Source: Oscillospiraceae bacterium
Lineage (GTDB): Bacteria > Bacillota_A > Clostridia > Oscillospirales > Oscillospiraceae
Assembly (NCBI GenBank): GCA_017481325.1
Contig: JAFUPG010000085.1
Span: 1-10,443, forward strand
Direction: 5' to 3'
DNA length: 10,443 bases
Made by a program: the position numbers and the translations under genes. The stretch's first letter is position 1. Each line of letters opens with the position of its first letter. Below are positions 7,018 through 10,443 of this stretch, one piece after another. The notes beneath the pieces are model-generated. The model did not search any database, was not told the DNA's origin, and saw only the letters and a program-made list of their open reading frames with translations.

Positions 7018-7655
7018 TGAGAAACCGATTTGACCGACAGCTTGCGCTTTTGCATGAAAAGCTTATCGCCATGGGCGCTCTGTGTGAGGATGCCATTTTC
7101 GCCTCCATTCGGGCGCTGGCAGAGGACCCCCAGGCGGCAGAGCGTGCCGCACAGATCGAACGGGAGATCGATGCCTCGGAGCGTGAGATCGAGAACCTGT
7201 GCATGAAGCTCCTGCTGCAGCAGCAGCCGGTGGCACGGGATCTGCGAGCCATCTCATCTGCCCTGAAAATGATTTCGGATATGGAGCGCATCGGAGACCA
7301 GGCATCGGATATAGCGGAGATCACCCATTATCTTCCTCATGGCCTTCTGGAAGCTGCCCTGCCCATCCACCACATGGCAAAGGCGGCTGCAAAAATGGTC
7401 ACAGACAGCGTGGACTCCTTTGTCAAAGGAGATCTTGCCCTGGCAAAGCAGGTGCAGAGGGACGACGATACGGTGGATGCCCTGTTTACAGCGGTAAAGA
7501 AGGACCTGATCGAGCAGATCCGCCGGGATCCCGACTCGGGACAGGCTTGCCTGGATCTGCTGATGATTGCCAAATACCTGGAGCGTATCGGAGACCATGC
7601 GGTCAATGTCTCCGAGTGGGTGGAGTATTCCATTACCGGTGTTCATATGAAGTAA
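7017..7655 (+). CDS. phoU: Phosphate signalling protein PhoU
   Basis: PhoU is a cytoplasmic helical protein that links the Pst transporter to the PhoR-PhoP two-component system and restrains phosphate uptake when phosphate is ample. The 212-residue product has the two tandem three-helix PhoU domains, about residues 10-98 and 115-205. Each ends in the repeated metal-binding type helix: ERIGDQASDIAEI in the first and ERIGDHAVNVSEW in the second. The N-terminal LIAMGALCEDAIFASIRAL is also typical. AGGGAGG lies 8 bases before the ATG, which overlaps the pstB stop. No phoR or phoP gene is in the window, so the sensor pair must lie elsewhere. A hairpin terminator follows 7 bases after the stop. Confidence 0.97.
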   Translation: MRNRFDRQLALLHEKLIAMGALCEDAIFASIRALAEDPQAAERAAQIEREIDASEREIENLCMKLLLQQQPVARDLRAISSALKMISDMERIGDQASDIAEITHYLPHGLLEAALPIHHMAKAAAKMVTDSVDSFVKGDLALAKQVQRDDDTVDALFTAVKKDLIEQIRRDPDSGQACLDLLMIAKYLERIGDHAVNVSEWVEYSITGVHMK

Positions 7656-7662
7656 GCGGCAA

Positions 7663-7699
7663 AGGGGCTGTCTCGTTTTGAGACAGCCCCTCCGGTTTT
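7663..7699. terminator. Terminator of the pst operon, shared with the convergent small gene
   Basis: AGGGGCTGTCTC (7663-7674) and GAGACAGCCCCT (7680-7691) form a perfect 12-bp stem with loop GTTTT. On the plus strand TTTT follows after a 4-base gap (7696-7699). On the minus strand only TTT follows directly. Its position between convergent stops at 7655 and 7698 suggests a modest bidirectional terminator. Confidence 0.8.
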
Positions 7700-7850
7700 A
7701 CTTCATCATTTTGGCTACGCTCTGCTCCATGGTGTCCACGGCCTTCTGTGCGGCCTGCTTCACCTTGCACTGTTCCGGCAGCATCAGCGCCACGGCACCG
7801 CCGGCCACCATGCCCAGACCCAGGGTCAGAAAAAAGTTCTTCGTCTGCAT
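7698..7850 (-). CDS. Small membrane protein, 50 residues, unknown function
   Basis: This short gene has a strong ribosome site, AAAAGGAGGA, 7 bases before ATG at 7850, and a TAA stop. The product begins MQTKNFFLTLGLGMVAGGAV and continues ALMLPEQC. That gives a single hydrophobic helix (about residues 6-24) with glycine spacing LGLGMVAGG, suited to helix packing. A charged amphipathic tail of about 25 residues follows (KQAAQKAVDTMEQSVAKMM). The layout recalls small YtxH-like membrane proteins of Firmicutes, but no family is claimed. Codon use resembles its neighbours. The gene is divergent from the pyrF-like gene and convergent with phoU. Its leader holds a small hairpin, CGGAC/GTCCG (7869-7882). 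A clear promoter was not found. Evidence for coding rests on the ribosome site, the clean frame and the plausible protein. Confidence 0.75.
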   Translation of the reverse strand: MQTKNFFLTLGLGMVAGGAVALMLPEQCKVKQAAQKAVDTMEQSVAKMMK

Positions 7851-7926
7851 TGCTTCATCCTCCTTTTTCGGACGGCTGTCCGTGCTTTAGCTTGCCCTTT
7901 TTCCTGTGAAAAAATCGAAAATCGTC

Positions 7927-7955
7927 TTTTCAGAGGCAGAAAGTTATGGTATACT
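7927..7955 (+). promoter_or_regulatory. Sigma-A promoter of the pyrF-like operon
   Basis: TTTTCA (7927-7932) is followed after exactly 17 bases by TATACT (7950-7955). The expected start point is near 7962, about 24 bases before the chosen GTG. No PyrR-type attenuator or binding loop fits in so short a leader, so classical pyrimidine attenuation is not seen here. Confidence 0.75.
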
Positions 7956-7985
7956 GTAACTATATGACAAAAAGAGGTGTTTTTT

Positions 7986-8909
7986 GTGTCCATCGATGTT
8001 TTGCAGGATAAAATCAGAAAAATGAAAAACCCCGTCATGTTCGGCCTGGATCCCTACCTGCCCATTCTGCCCCGTCACATTGCGCAGGAGGCCTTTGAGC
8101 AGTACGGCCAGACCCCCGAGGCAGCGGCAGCGGCCTATTACCGCTTCTGCACGGAGCTGTTGGATGCCCTGGCGGACATCGTTCCGGCAGTGAAGATCCA
8201 GAGCGCCTGCTTTGAGGCTCTGGGCGCCGATGGCATCCGCCAGATGCAGCGCATCACCCGCTATGCCAAGGAGAAGGGCTACTATGTGCTGGTGGACTCC
8301 ATGCGAGGGGATATCGGCAATGTGGCGGAGATCTATGCTCAGGCCATGTTCGGCTCTGTGAGCATTGGGGAGGAGTCCCACCGGCTCTACGACATCGATG
8401 CCCTGACGGTCAACAGCTACCTGGGTTCCGACGGTGTAAAGCCCTTCCTGCCCTACTGCAAGAAGGAGGGTAAGAATATCTTTCTTCTTTTAAAGACCTC
8501 CAACAAATCCTCCCGTGAGGTGCAGGATCTGCTCTCCGGCGACCGTGTGGTATACACCGCCATGGCAGACCTCGCCCTGCGCTGGGGCGAGACCATGATC
8601 GGACGCCACGGCTACAGCGAGATCGGCGCTGTGGTAGGTGCCACCTTCCCCCAGACCATGAAGCTGCTGCGTGAAAAGTACGACCGGCTCTTCTTCCTGG
8701 TGCCCGGCTACGGCGCCCAGGGCGGCACCGCCAGAAATGTGCAGTTCGCCTTTGACCGCTTCGGCCACGGTGCTGTGGTCACCGCCTCCCGCAGCATCAT
8801 CTGCGCCTGGCAGCAGACCGGCTCCGACGGCACGGACTACCTGGACTGCGCCCGAGCTGCCGCCTTGAAGATGAAGAACGACATCGGAAAGTTTGTGAGC
8901 ATCCTATGA
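7986..8909 (+). CDS. pyrF: Orotidine 5'-phosphate decarboxylase-like protein (type 2) with altered active site
   Basis: OMP decarboxylase makes UMP from OMP, the last step of pyrimidine synthesis. The 307-residue product matches the longer type 2 subfamily along its whole length: FGLDPYLPILP near the N-terminus, AVKIQSACFEALG with Lys70, DALTVNSYLGSDGVKPFL, LLKTSN, GAVVGATFP, the phosphate-binding VPGYGAQGGT and ASRSII. However, the catalytic signature D-x-K-x-x-D-I-x-x-T reads D104-S-M106-R-G-D109-I-G-N-V: the proton-donating Lys is Met (ATG, 8301-8303) and the usual Thr is Val. Activity is therefore doubtful; it could be a paralogue with another role. The GTG at 7986 is preferred because AAAGAGG lies 8 bases upstream; the GTG at 7977 overlaps that site. 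The stop overlaps the next start as ATGA. No other pyrimidine genes are nearby. The family is sure, the reaction is not. Confidence 0.85.
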   Translation: MSIDVLQDKIRKMKNPVMFGLDPYLPILPRHIAQEAFEQYGQTPEAAAAAYYRFCTELLDALADIVPAVKIQSACFEALGADGIRQMQRITRYAKEKGYYVLVDSMRGDIGNVAEIYAQAMFGSVSIGEESHRLYDIDALTVNSYLGSDGVKPFLPYCKKEGKNIFLLLKTSNKSSREVQDLLSGDRVVYTAMADLALRWGETMIGRHGYSEIGAVVGATFPQTMKLLREKYDRLFFLVPGYGAQGGTARNVQFAFDRFGHGAVVTASRSIICAWQQTGSDGTDYLDCARAAALKMKNDIGKFVSIL

Positions 8910-9910
8910 CCGAGCTGTATCTGATCCGCCATGCTGAGGCGGAGGGCAATGTGTTCCGCCGCCTCCACGGCCAGTATAACTCCCGTATTACCCCCAACGG
9001 TCTGAAGCAGATCGCCGCATTGCAGGAGCGTTTTCGGGATGTGAACATCGATGCGGTCTACGCCAGCGACCTCTACCGTACCTGCCGTACGGCGCAGGCT
9101 ATTTATGTTCCCAAAGGGCTGGAGCTACACAAAGAGCCCCGTCTACGGGAACTGAACTGCGGCATCTGGGAGGATCTTCCCTTCGGCTGGCTGGCCATGT
9201 TTGACCGGGAGCGCAACCGCACCTTCTCCTTCGACCCCCAAAATTGGAGCGTGGAGGAGGGCGAGACCTTCCCCGTGTATACCGACCGCTTCTTAGAGGC
9301 GCTGGAGGAGATCGCCCGTCGTCATGAAGGGCAGACCGTGGCTATTTTCTCCCACGGCATGGTCATGCGTGGTATTTTGCAGCGGCTGTTCTTCCCGGAG
9401 GAGAAGGATCTGGGTCATGCGGAGAATACCGCCGTGACCAAGCTGCTCTGGGAGGGCAAGGGCTATACCCTGGAGTATCTGAACGATGCCAGCCATATCA
9501 CCCACGAGATCTCCACTCTGGGCAAGCAGCTCTGGTGGCGCAAGGGGGATAAGAAGGATTTCAACCTCTGGTTCCGGGATCGGCAAAGCGAAGACAGCGC
9601 CTTTTTGGCGCAGCTGGGCTTTGGCGAAGAGGACGATCTGCGGATCGCCATGCTGAAGGAACGCCCGGTGGGGGCTCTGGCCACACGGGATCCGGAGGCA
9701 GAGATACTGACTATCACCCACATGGCCCTCATAGAGGAAGAACGGGGCAAAGGGCTCTCCACCCAGCTGTTGGGCGAGGCCGTGAGCCGGGCTCGGCAAA
9801 AGGGCAAAACCCACCTGCACCTGCCCCAAGGGGATTTCTGCCCTGCCGCCAAGGCATTGTTTGCGACCTACGGCTTCCGGGAAGGCAAGCTGGATCTGCG
9901 TATAGAATAA
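8906..9910 (+). CDS. Histidine phosphatase-GNAT acetyltransferase fusion protein
   Basis: The 334-residue product joins two domains. Residues 1-200 form a histidine phosphatase (phosphoglycerate mutase-like) domain: LIRHAEAEGN with nucleophile His9, NGLKQIAAL, YASDLYRTCRTAQAI with Arg58, RELNCGIWE with Glu82, and FSHGMVMR with His150. These are the expected phosphohistidine pocket residues, so the domain should be active on a small phosphate ester; the substrate is unknown. Residues about 225-334 resemble a GNAT acetyltransferase: THMALIEEERGKGLSTQLLGEA holds the acetyl-CoA-binding R-G-K-G loop (280-283), and AKALFATYGFREG is the usual C-terminal motif. The GNAT half is the less certain. The gene is coupled to the pyrF-like gene by a 4-base overlap, so both are made together. 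No signal peptide or membrane segment is seen; it should be cytoplasmic. Confidence 0.85.
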   Translation: MTELYLIRHAEAEGNVFRRLHGQYNSRITPNGLKQIAALQERFRDVNIDAVYASDLYRTCRTAQAIYVPKGLELHKEPRLRELNCGIWEDLPFGWLAMFDRERNRTFSFDPQNWSVEEGETFPVYTDRFLEALEEIARRHEGQTVAIFSHGMVMRGILQRLFFPEEKDLGHAENTAVTKLLWEGKGYTLEYLNDASHITHEISTLGKQLWWRKGDKKDFNLWFRDRQSEDSAFLAQLGFGEEDDLRIAMLKERPVGALATRDPEAEILTITHMALIEEERGKGLSTQLLGEAVSRARQKGKTHLHLPQGDFCPAAKALFATYGFREGKLDLRIE

Positions 9911-9912
9911 TC

Positions 9913-9945
9913 AAAATCCCGTGGGAAACCCCCACGGGATTTTTT
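9913..9945 (+). terminator. Intrinsic terminator of the pyrF-like operon
   Basis: AAAATCCCGTGGG (9913-9925) pairs perfectly with CCCACGGGATTTT (9931-9943) around loop AAACC. The T-run at 9940-9945 completes a strong intrinsic terminator three bases after the stop codon. The A-run on the left arm could also support termination on the minus strand. Confidence 0.93.
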
Positions 9946-9976
9946 GCAACGACCGGAAAACGGAAATTCATCTTAG

Positions 9977-10004
9977 GTGAATGACGAATGGTGAGTAGTG
10001 AATA
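9977..10004. repeat. Four tandem degenerate heptamers
   Basis: GTGAATG, ACGAATG, GTGAGTA and GTGAATA follow one another without gaps, a 7-base period with consensus RYGARTR. They mark the left part of the hairpin-rich stretch that fills the end of the window. Confidence 0.7.
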
Positions 10005-10356
10005 ATGGAGGTATCGGCTCCGCCGATGGGAATTGAAATAAAGTCAAATAGATGTTTCTCGGCCTGTTTGCTGCACTTCGATAGCCCCAGTAGGGCGCGA
10101 TCCTGTTGCGGTACCCGAAAAAATCTTCGGGCTTACGCTGATCCTCGATTTTTTCGACCGCTGCCACTCGCTCGTCTCCCTTCCTCCGCCACAGGCGGCG
10201 GTCGACTCGCTCCCCACTGGGCGCGCCGAAACCTGCCGTATTACCGATAGACTTCGTAGGGGCGAACCCATGTGTTCGCCCGTTGTGCAGCCGTCAAACA
10301 ATACCATTCATCGATATTACGGTACAAACTTACAACTTTGCTCCGCTGCGCGGGGC

Positions 10357-10386
10357 GTTCCTTTCTTGCTTCGCCAAGAAAGGAAC
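10357..10386. repeat. Perfect 12-bp inverted repeat
   Basis: GTTCCTTTCTTG (10357-10368) and CAAGAAAGGAAC (10375-10386) are exact reverse complements around loop CTTCGC. There is no T-tract after it on either strand, so it is not a standard terminator. It is the strongest hairpin in the repeat region. Confidence 0.85.
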
Positions 10387-10443
10387 CAAAGTCCGCCAAA
10401 AAAAGGCGACTTGGGGGAGGCGCTCAGATTGTGCTGTGGTAAC

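Larger units (their letters stand above)
9976..10443. repeat. Gene-free, hairpin-rich intergenic repeat region (right end outside window)
   Basis: No frame here has a ribosome site or a plausible protein. After the heptamers come a series of inverted repeats: ATCGGC/GCCGAT (10013-10027); CCCGAA/TTCGGG (10114-10131), nested with CGAAAAAATC/GATTTTTTCG (10116-10156); CCGCC/GGCGG (10186-10198); GGGCGAAC/GTTCGCCC (10260-10281); GTTCCTTTCTTG/CAAGAAAGGAAC (10357-10386); and CGCC/GGCG around seven A (10394-10408). The block TAGGGCGCGATCC (10091) resembles TAGGGGCGAACCC (10257), suggesting degenerate repeated modules. I recall similar GTAGGGGCGAAC...GTTCGCCC blocks between genes in gut Clostridia, but could not search. 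A MITE-like or compound REP-like element is the likeliest reading; a structured RNA is an alternative. Confidence 0.65.

Noticed and set aside
7860..7985. PyrR-type attenuator or other riboswitch before the pyrF-like gene
   Set aside because: The promoter at 7927-7955 leaves only about 24 bases of leader, too short for such structures; the hairpin at 7869-7882 lies upstream of the promoter and belongs to the divergent small gene.
10116..10156. Terminator formed by CGAAAAAATC/GATTTTTTCG
   Set aside because: AT-rich stem with a 21-base spacer, no gene ending nearby, and a competing nested hairpin; it fits the repeat element better.
10005..10307. Open frames on both strands in the repeat region (81 and 87 codons)
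   Set aside because: No ribosome sites, low-complexity translations and strong overlap with inverted repeats; judged non-coding.

Overview
This window looks like chromosomal DNA from a moderately GC-rich Gram-positive anaerobe, most likely a gut Clostridia of the Oscillospiraceae/Ruminococcaceae kind. The basis is strong AGGAGG-type ribosome binding sites, sigma-A type promoters, lipoprotein signal peptides, a QueT-type transporter behind a preQ1 riboswitch, a TraX-family membrane protein, and GC-rich codon use (many CCC, CTG and GGC codons). The taxonomic placement is inference. No phage, CRISPR array, transposase, tRNA or rRNA gene was seen.

Layout. Positions 1-1591 hold the 3' part of metG (methionyl-tRNA synthetase), closed by a strong, probably bidirectional hairpin terminator. 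Convergent to it, on the minus strand, are three genes read right to left: a TraX-family membrane protein (2869-3606), queT (2277-2783) and a His-rich lipoprotein of unknown function (1652-2218). queT has its own promoter, whose -35 box contains the traX stop codon, followed by a compact preQ1-I riboswitch whose pseudoknot covers the queT Shine-Dalgarno. Divergent from traX is a complete phosphate uptake operon, pstS-pstC-pstA-pstB-phoU (3752-7655). Its genes are translationally coupled, it is preceded by TTTTAC repeats that look like a PhoP box, and it ends in a hairpin terminator. A 50-residue membrane protein gene (7698-7850, minus) lies tail to tail with phoU. Positions 7986-9910 hold a two-gene plus-strand operon: an OMP-decarboxylase-like gene (pyrF family) overlapping a histidine phosphatase-GNAT acetyltransferase fusion, closed by a strong terminator. 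The last roughly 490 bases (9946-10443) have no credible gene and are packed with hairpins and short repeats, like an intergenic repeat element.

How the genes work together. PstS captures phosphate outside the cell, PstC and PstA form the channel, PstB powers it, and PhoU links uptake to the phosphate response. QueT imports a queuosine precursor, and the riboswitch shuts off its translation when preQ1 is plentiful. The other genes have no clear link to these pathways.

Two points stand out. The PstS protein has its two halves in reversed order relative to the classical family. The PyrF-like protein keeps nearly all family motifs but has Met in place of the catalytic Lys of the D-x-K-x-x-D signature. 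No wholly new multi-gene system was evident.
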